Below, piece by piece: positions 5,236 through 13,795 of a stretch of 23,165 nucleotides of DNA. Each line of letters opens with the position of its first letter. The first letter of the stretch is position 1. The stretch is from NCBI GenBank assembly GCA_036508135.1, contig DATCHW010000235.1, forward strand, positions 1-23,165. Direction: 5' to 3'. The position numbers and the translations under genes were made by a program. Source of the DNA: DATCHW01 sp036508135. GTDB taxonomy: Bacteria; Bacteroidota; Ignavibacteria; Tepidaquicellales; Tepidaquicellaceae. The notes beneath the pieces are model-generated. The model made no database searches, was not told where the DNA came from, and saw nothing but the letters and a program-made list of their open reading frames with translations.

Positions 5236-6123
5236 TCAGGATACTTCTTTTTTTCTGGAACTCATGTATGCTGAAATCATCATAGATAACCCTTCTTCAG
5301 AAGTAAAAGGAGGATTGTACTTTAAATCCTTTTTTGTTTTGGAGTTATCCAGATAAAAAGACCCATATAACCTATCAAAAATGGCAGGTCTGAGCTTGAT
5401 ACCTGCCATAATAATTAGTTTAGGAACTCTGAAAAGGAATAGCTTTCTGTGCAGAAAATGAGCTATAGTTTGTACGAGATATGTTGTAGAAATTTGGGAA
5501 TCATCCATTACAATAAAAGTCCCTGAAGCTCTAATCTCAATAATCTTATCGATGAATCCAATCAGATTACCAACATAAGTATAATGACGGTTATTATTTA
5601 CATCTCTAAATGGTAAAATTGGGAACTTCTTAACCAGCTTTATCAATTTGAGAATATTTGCAGAAACTCCAGGTCCATATACAATTGGAGTTCTAATAAT
5701 TGCAACCTTAAATTCAGGACTTTCGAGTTTTCTTAATTCAAGTTCAGCTTCATACTTGCTCCTTCCATAAGCATCATCAGGATGACATTCAGATTGTTCA
5801 TCCCATGGATCAGAACCAGGAAGATACTTTCCGTAAACCTTTACCGTGCTTAAAAAGATAAATTGTCTGACTCCTGCTTTTTTTGCTTCTTCTGCAACAC
5901 TTATACAAAGATCTCTGTTAACCCTGAAGTATTCCAGCTCTGATGTTTTTTTTGATTGATGGACAATTGCTGCGAGATGAAGCACAATATCAATTGAGAC
6001 AAAATCGATTTCTTCTGGAAGTTTTTCTTTTAGCGATACCTCCTGTATATTTTGATTTCTTGATAACTCGAGGAAATTAGCGCCAATAAAACTTTGTGTG
6101 CCTATAATGAGAATCCTATTCAT
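5236..6123 (-). CDS. NAD-dependent sugar-nucleotide epimerase/reductase (WbpV-like extended SDR)
   Basis: This 295-aa extended SDR has a Rossmann loop GTQSFIG (8-14) in which the usual middle Gly of GxxGxxG is Ser, a HLAAIVHQ strand (49-56), a LSTVKVYG segment (91-98) and the catalytic Y119-G-R-S-K123. It resembles UDP-GlcNAc C4-epimerases and 4-keto reductases of the WbpV group, which make UDP-GalNAc-, QuiNAc- or FucNAc-type donors. It is directly followed by the WbpL-like transferase, which commonly uses such a product. Its ATG at 6123 overlaps the upstream ligase-like gene by 8 bases, implying translational coupling. Whether it reduces or epimerises cannot be decided from the sequence, but the partner enzyme suggests it prepares that transferase's donor. 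Confidence 0.85.
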   Translation of the reverse strand: MNRILIIGTQSFIGANFLELSRNQNIQEVSLKEKLPEEIDFVSIDIVLHLAAIVHQSKKTSELEYFRVNRDLCISVAEEAKKAGVRQFIFLSTVKVYGKYLPGSDPWDEQSECHPDDAYGRSKYEAELELRKLESPEFKVAIIRTPIVYGPGVSANILKLIKLVKKFPILPFRDVNNNRHYTYVGNLIGFIDKIIEIRASGTFIVMDDSQISTTYLVQTIAHFLHRKLFLFRVPKLIIMAGIKLRPAIFDRLYGSFYLDNSKTKKDLKYNPPFTSEEGLSMMISAYMSSRKKEVS

Positions 6124-8392
6124 CTGTAGAATTTGGGATTACTTTTGAGGCTAGATCTTTTTTGTGAATAGAATGAATGAAAAATGGGAGAATTACGAAA
6201 AAGCCCATAATTGGGGGATCAAAGGGACTCCCAGCGCTGAAAAATGAAAAGAAGAAAGTGATAATAAAAAAAACAGTCAGGATTTTATATTCTTTAAAAT
6301 ACTTAACATAATAATAGAATACCTTGTACATAAAGATTAAATATACAATTAACCCTAATATTCCGGAATACAAAAGAATTGAAAGAAACGGATTATGAGG
6401 ATAATCACTCATCGTTTTATCTTTATCGAAGTAATATCCATACCAGTTAAGGAAGTTAAAACCGCCACCAAAGATTCTTTGTTTCCAATTATATTCTTGT
6501 GAAAAGATTTTTAAAGCAAACTCCCACCGCGAAACACGGTCACCAATAAATGCGTTTGAAACTGTATCTAAAACGATGTTAGCTTTATAAGGATGATAAG
6601 TTGTATCTTCCGAAATTAATTTAGAGGCCAAATTACGGATAGGATCATGATCAGCATCAATTAAAATCAGGATAGTTGATAGGCTTAAGTCAATGTAATT
6701 AAAACCAGCTACGTGAATTTTTTGTGAATTTGTTGATAACATTAATGTTTTAGTTTCAAATATAGCTTCTTCGTCTATAGTATCATTTTTAAAATGGGGA
6801 CATAAAGTTTTTTGTCCCTTTTCTTCGTATCTATAGCTTTCCTTTAAATTACTATATTTTTTTATATCATTTCTATATGAATCTATATCGAAATTTCTAA
6901 AATAGAAATTTATGAGTGATAAATCACCATCATTTTTATCTAATATTTCACACTTTGGATAAGCAAAAATCACATAGCCTCTCAATGAAGAAAAATTAAT
7001 CACACCTTCTTTTGAGAAATATAAAAATACAATAGCTTTCCCAACTGAGGAAGATACTTTTAAATTAAGTTTTTGCCATGTACCTTTTTTAGTCAAATCG
7101 TATTCATCCTGGAATTTACTTAAGTTTGTTCCTATAGAATAAATATTCACCCAATCTCCATTAAAGTTTTCAGATACATAACAATATACAGATGCATTTA
7201 AATATACATTATTCCCCAAATTATTGTTCCAAATTTCTGTCGAAGAGTAAGTCTTTCCTCCAAAAGGAATTGCAGTGCAAGAACTATCCAATAAATAACC
7301 TTTAGAATCTCTTGGGACTATTTCCGAATTAGTTCCAGTTAATGGATAAACTGTACGGTATATTCCACTTCCCCAACCACTGTCAGGAATTTTTGGATCA
7401 GAAATTAAAGTCCAGATTTTTTTATGAATATCTGAATAAGAAATTGTTTTATCAAATACATTAACATATCTAATTATATTCGATGTAATATTCGATCTTG
7501 CGGTTAATATATTTTTTGCTCCAATTGTCTCAAGGGTTTTAGTTTTGAAGTAATAAGATGTATGGAAAAAAAATAAGGGTAAGATCACTATCAGAAAAAT
7601 TATGGATAAAAGGGCAAAACCTGAATTTAAACATAATTCTTTTAAAAACTTATTTTTTTTAAAGAGAACTTCGAATTCTACAATTATAAGAATTAAAAAA
7701 ATGCCTGTCAACAATATTAATCCTCGTCTTGAGCCTGATAAAATAATGTCAAGAAAAAAGATGACAAGTAAAAAATTAAAAAAAACTTTTTGAAATTTTG
7801 AATTAGTTTTTCTAAAGTAATAAAACACTCCGATTATGCCAAAAAATATGGGTAATAAAGCAAAATTAGAATCTATTAGTGAAGAATCATCACCTAAAGA
7901 ACTTCTGCTAATTTTACTAATTTGGGGTATATTATAGTATGAAAAAATATCAAATAGATTCAAAAGTCTTAATATGGAAATAACAAATGCAAATAAAATA
8001 ATAAGATAAACAAGATTGGAAATATAAAACTTGAATTCTTTTTCCCCAGAGACTAAAATTGTCAACAAAATAAACAAGGAAATTAAAATTACCATGTTGA
8101 CAACATCTTTAAAAATCATCAAATAGAGTTTATTTGATAATATAAAAGAAATAACAAGTATTAGCGCAAGAAAAAGTAATAAATAATATTTACGAAATAA
8201 ATTTACGAAAGATGGAATTATTCTTTTTTTATAAATAGCAAAAGAATAAAAAAACAAACTAATATAGAGTGGAATGAATGAATATTTTAATATAGGAATA
8301 GCGGTTCTAAATAGATAAAAAAGTATTGTCAAATTGACAACACATATCTCAGATTTAAACTTTTCAGTTACTCCTAATTTCAATAATTTCAT
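6116..8392 (-). CDS. O-antigen ligase-like membrane protein with large beta-rich periplasmic insert
   Basis: This 758-aa protein has about nine hydrophobic helices in residues 20-280, a long polar region about 285-625, then the Wzy_C/WaaL-type block and C-terminal helices. Family marks are SGSRRG (219-224), DRVSRWEFALKIF (618-630) and GGGFNFLNWYG followed by YPHNPFLSILLYSGILGL (665-682), where the His-Asn is the conserved pair of ligases and polymerases. Residues about 330-485 look like a jelly-roll carbohydrate-binding module (repeated beta strands, GTWQKLNLKVSSS, IYRTVYPLTG). Family members move undecaprenyl-linked glycan to lipid A core or protein, or polymerise it, on the periplasmic face. 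Because a separate Wzy is at 18149-19567, a ligase role is preferred. It is more AT-rich than its neighbours and preceded by a 126-base gap with no obvious promoter. Confidence 0.8.
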   Translation of the reverse strand: MKLLKLGVTEKFKSEICVVNLTILFYLFRTAIPILKYSFIPLYISLFFYSFAIYKKRIIPSFVNLFRKYYLLLFLALILVISFILSNKLYLMIFKDVVNMVILISLFILLTILVSGEKEFKFYISNLVYLIILFAFVISILRLLNLFDIFSYYNIPQISKISRSSLGDDSSLIDSNFALLPIFFGIIGVFYYFRKTNSKFQKVFFNFLLVIFFLDIILSGSRRGLILLTGIFLILIIVEFEVLFKKNKFLKELCLNSGFALLSIIFLIVILPLFFFHTSYYFKTKTLETIGAKNILTARSNITSNIIRYVNVFDKTISYSDIHKKIWTLISDPKIPDSGWGSGIYRTVYPLTGTNSEIVPRDSKGYLLDSSCTAIPFGGKTYSSTEIWNNNLGNNVYLNASVYCYVSENFNGDWVNIYSIGTNLSKFQDEYDLTKKGTWQKLNLKVSSSVGKAIVFLYFSKEGVINFSSLRGYVIFAYPKCEILDKNDGDLSLINFYFRNFDIDSYRNDIKKYSNLKESYRYEEKGQKTLCPHFKNDTIDEEAIFETKTLMLSTNSQKIHVAGFNYIDLSLSTILILIDADHDPIRNLASKLISEDTTYHPYKANIVLDTVSNAFIGDRVSRWEFALKIFSQEYNWKQRIFGGGFNFLNWYGYYFDKDKTMSDYPHNPFLSILLYSGILGLIVYLIFMYKVFYYYVKYFKEYKILTVFFIITFFFSFFSAGSPFDPPIMGFFVILPFFIHSIHKKDLASKVIPNSTDE

Positions 8393-8518
8393 TTAAAACT
8401 TTATAAAAACCTGATTTCTAATTATGATAAGATTTGAAAATTTTTTACTATCAAAAAATTCACTCACTTGAATTAATCCTGAGCAAAAAAGGAGTATTAC
8501 TAACGCTCTAGTTGATAA

Positions 8519-9649
8519 TTAAGCAAATATCTTCTTGAATTGGAATAGTACTCTATCTAAATCTTGATCACTTAAATTAGAACCTGAAGGGAGACATAAT
8601 CCAGTATTAAATAGTCGTTCAGATACTCCATTTAAATACGATGGATAATTTTTAAATATTGGCTGTAAATGCATCGGTTTCCATAATGGCCGTGTTTCAA
8701 TATTTTCTTTTTCTAAAGCCAATCGAATATCATCGCGTGAAATGCCTTTTGTTTTTATCGGATCGACTAATATTGTTGTTAACCATCTATTGGGAAAAAA
8801 TGGCTGCATTACCTGTAAAAATGAAATCCCTACCAAATGATTTAAGTTATTACAATATAATTCAAAATTAGATCTTCTTTTTGCTACCCTTTCTTCAATG
8901 ACTTCAAGCTGTCCTCTTCCTATCCCGGCCAGAACGTTACTCATCCTGTAATTATAACCGATCTGTGAATGCTGGTAATGTGGAGCTTTATCTCTTGCCT
9001 GAGTCGCTAAGAATCTGGCTTTACTAACATATTCATTGTTATTTGAAATTAGAGCACCACCACCTGAGGTTGTTATTATTTTATTTCCATTGAATGATAA
9101 TATTCCTATATCTCCAAAAGTACCACATGCTTTACCGTTATATTTACTGCCTAATGCTTCAGCTGCATCCTCTATTACAGGAATTTCATATTTGTTCGCA
9201 ATATTAACCAATTCAACAATTTTTGCAGGCATTCCATATAGATGGACAATAATTATTGCCTTGGGTTTCTTCCCTTTTGCTATCCTGTCAATAATTGCTT
9301 TCTCAAGTAATTCGGGGCTCATATTCCAGGAATCTTCTTCCGAATCAATTAATATAGGAGTTGCTCCTTGATATGCAATCGGATTGACAGTCGCAGAAAA
9401 AGTAAATGAAGAAGATATTACTTCGTCACCCGGCTTTATACCCATAATAATAAGTGCAAGGTGGATTGCCGAAGTGCCAGAGCTAAGTGCTGCAGCATAG
9501 CTAACATCAAGGTATGTGGCTAACTCATTTTCAAAAGCTGTAACATTTGGTCCAAGCGGCGCTATCCAGTTGGTTTCAAATGCCTCATTAATATATTTCA
9601 TTTCATTACCACTCATGTGGGGTGATGAAAGCCATATTTTTTTCTTCAT
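8519..9649 (-). CDS. pglE: PglE-like UDP-4-keto-sugar aminotransferase (DegT/DnrJ/EryC1 family)
   Basis: This 376-aa PLP enzyme opens with LSSPHMSGNEMKYINEAFET and NWIAPLGPNVTAFE, the distinctive N-terminus of PglE-type aminotransferases that turn UDP-2-acetamido-4-keto-2,4,6-trideoxyhexose into the 4-amino sugar using glutamate. SSGTSAIHLAL (56-66) binds PLP phosphate, EDAAEALGS has the Asp (161) that contacts the pyridine nitrogen, and Lys190 in SFNGNKIITTSGGG forms the Schiff base. Length and motifs are complete. It comes 184 bases after the acyl cassette, suggesting either continued transcription or a new start. Together with the PglC- and PglD-like genes it implies a 2,4-diamino-2,4,6-trideoxyhexose. 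The 4,6-dehydratase that would supply its substrate is not in the window. Confidence 0.9.
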   Translation of the reverse strand: MKKKIWLSSPHMSGNEMKYINEAFETNWIAPLGPNVTAFENELATYLDVSYAAALSSGTSAIHLALIIMGIKPGDEVISSSFTFSATVNPIAYQGATPILIDSEEDSWNMSPELLEKAIIDRIAKGKKPKAIIIVHLYGMPAKIVELVNIANKYEIPVIEDAAEALGSKYNGKACGTFGDIGILSFNGNKIITTSGGGALISNNNEYVSKARFLATQARDKAPHYQHSQIGYNYRMSNVLAGIGRGQLEVIEERVAKRRSNFELYCNNLNHLVGISFLQVMQPFFPNRWLTTILVDPIKTKGISRDDIRLALEKENIETRPLWKPMHLQPIFKNYPSYLNGVSERLFNTGLCLPSGSNLSDQDLDRVLFQFKKIFA

Positions 9650-9833
9650 ACTAAAAATTCCCTTAATTTAATAATACTATACCGATAGTGGGTACTAAAT
9701 TATAAAATTCGTTCTTTGAAATTATGTAATAATCGCACTAAAGTTCCATTCCCATATAATTTAGTATATCAAGTCTCACTTTCAATATTTAGTGTGTATC
9801 TACAAAAGGATATTGCAGAAATAATTTCCTCCT

Positions 9834-10556
9834 TTAGATTGTGCCTGAGTCAACATGAATATTCTGCCCGGTAATAGAATTCGCCTTTCCAGAAAGCAAG
9901 AATGCAACAGTTTCTGCTACTGAATCTATTGAGGTTGGGTTTTTCAGTGAGGTACGTTTATAAATACGATCTTTTTGTTGATCGGAGAGAGAGTCACTCA
10001 TTGCTGTTTCCATAAAACCAGGAACTACTACATTTGAACGTATACCAAATTCGCCCCATTCTCTTGCCGTATTTTTTGAGAATGCTTCCAACGCTGCTTT
10101 ACTAGATGCGTACATTGCTAATCCTTTATAACCGGTATGTGCACATATTGATGAAATTTGCACAATAGACCCTTCAGTCTTATGTAATAACATATTACGA
10201 ATAGAATATTTTGTAAGTATCATTGGTGAAAACACATTCGTTTTATACATAGTTCCCAATTTATCTAAATTCAAGTTAGTAACTATATCATCATATGCTA
10301 TTGCTGCATTATTCACTAATCCATGTAGAACAATATTATTTGTAATGAATTCTTTAAAAACAGATTTATGTAGTTCATTAGATTCTGACAAATCTACACT
10401 TTTAAAGAATACTTTTCCTGCAAAGTCAGATTCTAAGAATATAAATCCATCCGAATGGATCCTACTCACACCATATACAACGTGCCCCTGCTCTAACAAT
10501 ACACGACAAATAGATAACCCGACACCACGGGAAACTCCGGTAACTAATACATTCAT
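9834..10556 (-). CDS. Second FabG-like 3-ketoacyl-ACP reductase (SDR)
   Basis: This 240-aa classical SDR has the cofactor loop TGVSRGVG (6-13), LVNNAAIAYDD (80-90), a catalytic Ser in QISSICAH and the Y149-A-S-S-K153 pair, with the C-terminal NSITGQNIHVDSGTI block of FabG-like enzymes. It should reduce a ketone with NAD(P)H in the cytoplasm. It overlaps the ANL ligase by four bases (ATGA), the tightest coupling possible, so it probably acts on an ACP-bound 3-keto intermediate. The loop lacks the usual Ala-Ser-Ser, so it is divergent from the reductase at 13042-13788 and may serve a different chain length or stereochemistry. A sugar-nucleotide reductase role is less likely given the neighbours. 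Confidence 0.85.
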   Translation of the reverse strand: MNVLVTGVSRGVGLSICRVLLEQGHVVYGVSRIHSDGFIFLESDFAGKVFFKSVDLSESNELHKSVFKEFITNNIVLHGLVNNAAIAYDDIVTNLNLDKLGTMYKTNVFSPMILTKYSIRNMLLHKTEGSIVQISSICAHTGYKGLAMYASSKAALEAFSKNTAREWGEFGIRSNVVVPGFMETAMSDSLSDQQKDRIYKRTSLKNPTSIDSVAETVAFLLSGKANSITGQNIHVDSGTI

Positions 10557-11773
10557 AATCTTTTTATTTTTCCTGTTCTTGTTAATGAAATAAAATTCAC
10601 AAATTTTATTTTCCGAGGGATTTTAAAGTCTTGTAATTTTTCCGATAAATATTGCCGAATTGAAAATTCAGATAAAGCACTAAATTCTTGCAACTTTACT
10701 TCTGCACAAAGGACATTCCCTAAAACTGAATTTGCTTTGCCGTAAACCATTACCTGAATCACATCAGGTAACTGTTGAATCACACTTTCTACTTCTAAAG
10801 GGTTAACTTTATATCCTCCAACGTTTATTAATTCATTTTTTCTACTTACAAAACGAAAAAGCCCTTCTTCTTTATTTGTCCATTCAATAAGATCATTGGT
10901 AAAAAAATATTCACCCTGAAAATTAAAACTATCAGACTTCCCCAGTAATGATTTATGAATCATAAGTTCATTATCCTTAATTTTAATTTTATCGATGATA
11001 TTTGCTGGAATTCTGAAGTTTTCACCATTTGCTACAAATAAAGAACCTGCTTCAGTAGAGGCATAAATATTATTGATTTTTGCTCCTGGGAAAATTTGAA
11101 GAATAAATTCATAGAGTTTGTTGTCTGATTTTTCTCCTCCTAATGTTACTCGCTTAATAGAATCATAAGTTTTTTCGATTGGTAGTAGAAGACGAAAGAA
11201 AGTTGGCGTTGCTGAAATATGTGTAATGCCATATTTATCAATTGAATCATAAACCTGTTGTCGATTTTTATTGAACACATTCACAATGGTATTAATGTTT
11301 TCAAATGCCTGAAAGAAAACTTGTACTCCAGCCATATGTGTTGGGTTATAAGCAAATCCCCATATTTGTTCAGCATATCTATCTGATACCCGAATATATC
11401 TAGTCAAAGTTGATACGGTATGTACAACTTTCTTAGGTTGACCTGTTGTTCCGGAGGTGTAAATTGAAATTTCAGATTTCGAAACTTGTATACATTTTAC
11501 GATTTCTTCGATAGATGAAAAACAAACCTGTTTTATAGGGTAAGCTAAATTTACAGATTTCTCGTTAATACCTTCTATTTCCGAATTATTTAAATCAGAA
11601 TCAATTAAAACAATTGGTTTATTGGAGGCTAAAGAAATAACAAAATTTAAAAAAAAATCATATAAATTTATTGTCCTAAACATAGGATAATATGCAATTG
11701 CATTATTAATATCTTTTAATAAATAATCGTAAGTAAAAACTGTTTCTTGGTCAATAAGAAATATAGGCATCAT
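10553..11773 (-). CDS. Short ANL-superfamily acyl-adenylating ligase (candidate acyl-ACP ligase)
   Basis: This 406-aa adenylating enzyme is shorter than usual (about 500 aa or more). It has IYTSGTTGQPKKV (104-116, ATP P-loop), THISATP (184-190), NNIYASTEAG (234-243), FFTNDL (290-295, TGD position), RKNELINVGGYKVNP (311-325) and the C-terminal RTGKIKR with the catalytic Lys402. Missing length is at the N-terminus, before the P-loop. Such enzymes activate a carboxylic acid as acyl-AMP and load it on CoA or a carrier protein. The ATGA overlap with an ACP gene upstream and with a ketoreductase downstream favours loading onto that ACP. The acid cannot be read from the sequence. The ATG at 11773 is followed by a second ATG. 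Confidence 0.85.
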   Translation of the reverse strand: MMPIFLIDQETVFTYDYLLKDINNAIAYYPMFRTINLYDFFLNFVISLASNKPIVLIDSDLNNSEIEGINEKSVNLAYPIKQVCFSSIEEIVKCIQVSKSEISIYTSGTTGQPKKVVHTVSTLTRYIRVSDRYAEQIWGFAYNPTHMAGVQVFFQAFENINTIVNVFNKNRQQVYDSIDKYGITHISATPTFFRLLLPIEKTYDSIKRVTLGGEKSDNKLYEFILQIFPGAKINNIYASTEAGSLFVANGENFRIPANIIDKIKIKDNELMIHKSLLGKSDSFNFQGEYFFTNDLIEWTNKEEGLFRFVSRKNELINVGGYKVNPLEVESVIQQLPDVIQVMVYGKANSVLGNVLCAEVKLQEFSALSEFSIRQYLSEKLQDFKIPRKIKFVNFISLTRTGKIKRL

Positions 11774-11991
11774 TTTAACTTCTCAAATATATCCCCAATT
11801 GTTGAAACTAATCCATCTTCAAAGATATCAATATCAAATTCATCTTCAATTCGAACTGTTAATTCTGCCAAATCAAAAGATGTAAACCCAATTTGATTTC
11901 GCAGATTATCTGAAGGATGAATTTCCGATAAGGCCTCTAACTTCTTGTTTATTCTTATATAATTTATGATTTCTAAAATTTTAGTTTCCAT
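11770..11991 (-). CDS. Acyl carrier protein 2
   Basis: This 73-aa acidic protein has the four-helix ACP layout. Ser38 in GFTSFDLAEL is the phosphopantetheine site (replacing the usual DSL with TSF). The following IEDEFDIDIFED helix is the acidic recognition helix. Its ATG comes immediately after the KAS III stop with no gap, and it overlaps the ANL ligase by four bases, so the likely partners are the ligase, KAS III and the two reductases. It needs a phosphopantetheinyl transferase encoded elsewhere. Its sequence differs clearly from ACP 1, so the two are probably not interchangeable. Confidence 0.9.
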   Translation of the reverse strand: METKILEIINYIRINKKLEALSEIHPSDNLRNQIGFTSFDLAELTVRIEDEFDIDIFEDGLVSTIGDIFEKLK

Positions 11992-13038
11992 TTATTTATT
12001 TATTGGTTCATAAAAATGCGTATTACTCATGTTACAAGCTGCACTTCCCCATGAAAGTCCTACACCAAAACCACTCATTATTACTTTATCTAAATTCGAG
12101 GGTTTTGAGGAATAAATATCAGACAACAAAAGAGGTATTGTGGCAGGACCTGTATTTCCATAATTAGTAACATTCATAGGTACTTTAAATTCATCAACTT
12201 TGAGTTTTTTACGAATGTAATTTACCATAAAATTATTTGCCTGATGAAGAGCGTACAATTTCACCTCATCTTTTTTCCACTTCATCTGTTCTATTAAGGA
12301 GTTGATATTTTGGTGAACATTGGAAATAGCAAAATTAAAAATTGCCATTCCATCCATATAAAGATTTTCCAGTGTTCTCCCATTATTATCTTCATCTATT
12401 ACCAGTTCTTTTGTCTTTTCTGATATTGGATTTCGAAATCCTCCGGCAGGGATTATCAATCTATCATATCCACTACCATCAGAATAGACTTCGAAACCGA
12501 TAGGTGAATTTCCCTTTGTCACTAACGTCGCTGTACCACAATCTCCGAATACCATTTTCAACGATTTGTCTTTAGAGTTAATCATTCTAGTTGTTGTATC
12601 GCCAGAAAGTACCAAAACTTTATTGCAGGCGCCAGAAGAAATCCAGAGCGCTGCTTGAAATAATCCATAGATATACCCTGAGCAACCATAATGTATATCT
12701 ATACATCCTGTCTCTTTTGAAAGCTTTAACCTATCCTGTAAAATAATTGATGTAGAAGGGATAATATAATCTGTAGTTTGTGACACAAAAACAAGCCCGT
12801 CTATTTCCCTCCTGTCTATCTTTTCCTTTTCAATGAGATATTGTGCAGCATTAAAGCACATGTCTGAGGAGGTCTGACTTTCATCCGCAATCCGAACGCG
12901 TTCTATACCAGTCGTTTTAATGATATTTATCACTTCATTTTCACCATAGGAATCAACTAAGGAGGTTAATTCTAATCGTTTTTCAGGTAAATAAGCAGTA
13001 ATTGCTGCTATATTAATATTCTCAATAATTGTTTTCAC
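11992..13038 (-). CDS. Beta-ketoacyl-ACP synthase III-like condensing enzyme
   Basis: This 348-aa FabH-like thiolase-fold enzyme has Cys119 (HYGCSGYIYGL), His265 (ALHQANN) and Asn295 (NYGNTGPAT), the complete Cys-His-Asn triad of decarboxylative Claisen condensation with malonyl-ACP. FGVGLSWGSA near 324-333 is the conserved C-terminal glycine loop. The start is GTG at 13038; no ATG is in frame until residue 60. It lies three bases after the ketoreductase and abuts ACP 2. Genomic FabH starts fatty acids from acetyl-CoA; this copy inside a polysaccharide operon more likely makes a dedicated short 3-ketoacyl-ACP. No FabF, dehydratase or enoyl reductase is present, so the chain should remain oxygenated and short. 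An alternative is condensation of an acyl group activated by the ANL ligase. Confidence 0.9.
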   Translation of the reverse strand: MKTIIENINIAAITAYLPEKRLELTSLVDSYGENEVINIIKTTGIERVRIADESQTSSDMCFNAAQYLIEKEKIDRREIDGLVFVSQTTDYIIPSTSIILQDRLKLSKETGCIDIHYGCSGYIYGLFQAALWISSGACNKVLVLSGDTTTRMINSKDKSLKMVFGDCGTATLVTKGNSPIGFEVYSDGSGYDRLIIPAGGFRNPISEKTKELVIDEDNNGRTLENLYMDGMAIFNFAISNVHQNINSLIEQMKWKKDEVKLYALHQANNFMVNYIRKKLKVDEFKVPMNVTNYGNTGPATIPLLLSDIYSSKPSNLDKVIMSGFGVGLSWGSAACNMSNTHFYEPINK

Positions 13039-13041
13039 TTT

Positions 13042-13788
13042 TTATAATAATGTAAATCCTCCGTCAATTAACAAATTGGAACCCGTTACCCAACTACTTG
13101 CATCAGAAAGTAGATAGATAACAGCATAAGCAACTTCCTGTGGTTCGCCAAATCGTTTTAATGGATATCGTTTTTTATCTTCTTCTAATTGTTCTTTTGT
13201 AATCACCCCAGATTCAAAAATATTTGTATCAATTACCCCAGGATTGACGCAATTAATCCTAATTCCTTTGGGAGCAAGATCTAATGCCATTCCTTTTACT
13301 AAACCATTTACAGCCCCCTTTGATGCCGAATATACACTTGACGCAATGGCAGAACAGAATACACCAGAAATAGATGAAATAAAAACTATTGAACTGTTTT
13401 TTGCAATCTTTTTTGCTTTCAAAGCCCTCCGAGTAATCTCAACAGGAATAAAAAAGTTAACATTAAAGACTTCATCCAAGTTCTCCCTTGTTGCAAATTG
13501 GAATGGAACTATTTTTGTCAATCCAGCACAATGAACAATACCATTAACATCAGGAAGTTGCAAAAATAATTGTTCGATTCCATCCTCAGAATTAAAATCT
13601 GAAAAAACTATTAAATGTTTTCTACCCTCAAGTTGTTTATACGTATCCTCGAGTCTTTGTTGGTTGCGACCTGTGATCACAACTTTTGCTCCCATTTTAG
13701 AACATTCAATTGCAGTAGTCTTACCTATGCCTGATGAAGCTCCAGTTACAAAGATAGTTTTGCCCTTTAAGGTGAATGGATTATACAT
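13042..13788 (-). CDS. FabG-like 3-ketoacyl-ACP reductase (SDR)
   Basis: This 248-aa classical SDR has the textbook TGASSGIG cofactor loop (15-22), HCAGL (87-91) in place of NNAG, a catalytic Ser in FISSISG and the Y153-S-A-S-K157 pair, with GSNLLIDGGFTLL at the end. It should reduce the 3-ketoacyl product of the KAS III encoded three bases downstream to 3-hydroxyacyl-ACP. Its start ATG (13788) is seven bases after ACP 1. HCAG instead of NNAG occurs in several SDR subfamilies, so it does not imply loss of activity. Some SDRs with this pattern act on sugar nucleotides, but gene order argues for ACP substrates. Confidence 0.88.
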   Translation of the reverse strand: MYNPFTLKGKTIFVTGASSGIGKTTAIECSKMGAKVVITGRNQQRLEDTYKQLEGRKHLIVFSDFNSEDGIEQLFLQLPDVNGIVHCAGLTKIVPFQFATRENLDEVFNVNFFIPVEITRRALKAKKIAKNSSIVFISSISGVFCSAIASSVYSASKGAVNGLVKGMALDLAPKGIRINCVNPGVIDTNIFESGVITKEQLEEDKKRYPLKRFGEPQEVAYAVIYLLSDASSWVTGSNLLIDGGFTLL

Positions 13789-13795
13789 AATTGTA

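Noticed and set aside
9036..9371. 111-codon plus-strand frame inside the aminotransferase gene
   Set aside because: It is the antisense shadow of a clearly conserved PLP enzyme; no motif, promoter or neighbour supports it. The same holds for the other plus-strand frames.
9824..9833. Strong Shine-Dalgarno-like AGGAGG on the minus strand just after the second reductase
   Set aside because: No start codon or open frame follows at a useful distance, and the neighbouring genes do not use such sites.
9650..9833. Separate promoter or riboswitch ahead of the aminotransferase gene
   Set aside because: The 184-base gap shows no TTTG/TAnnTTTG pair and no convincing conserved fold by eye, so nothing is annotated there.
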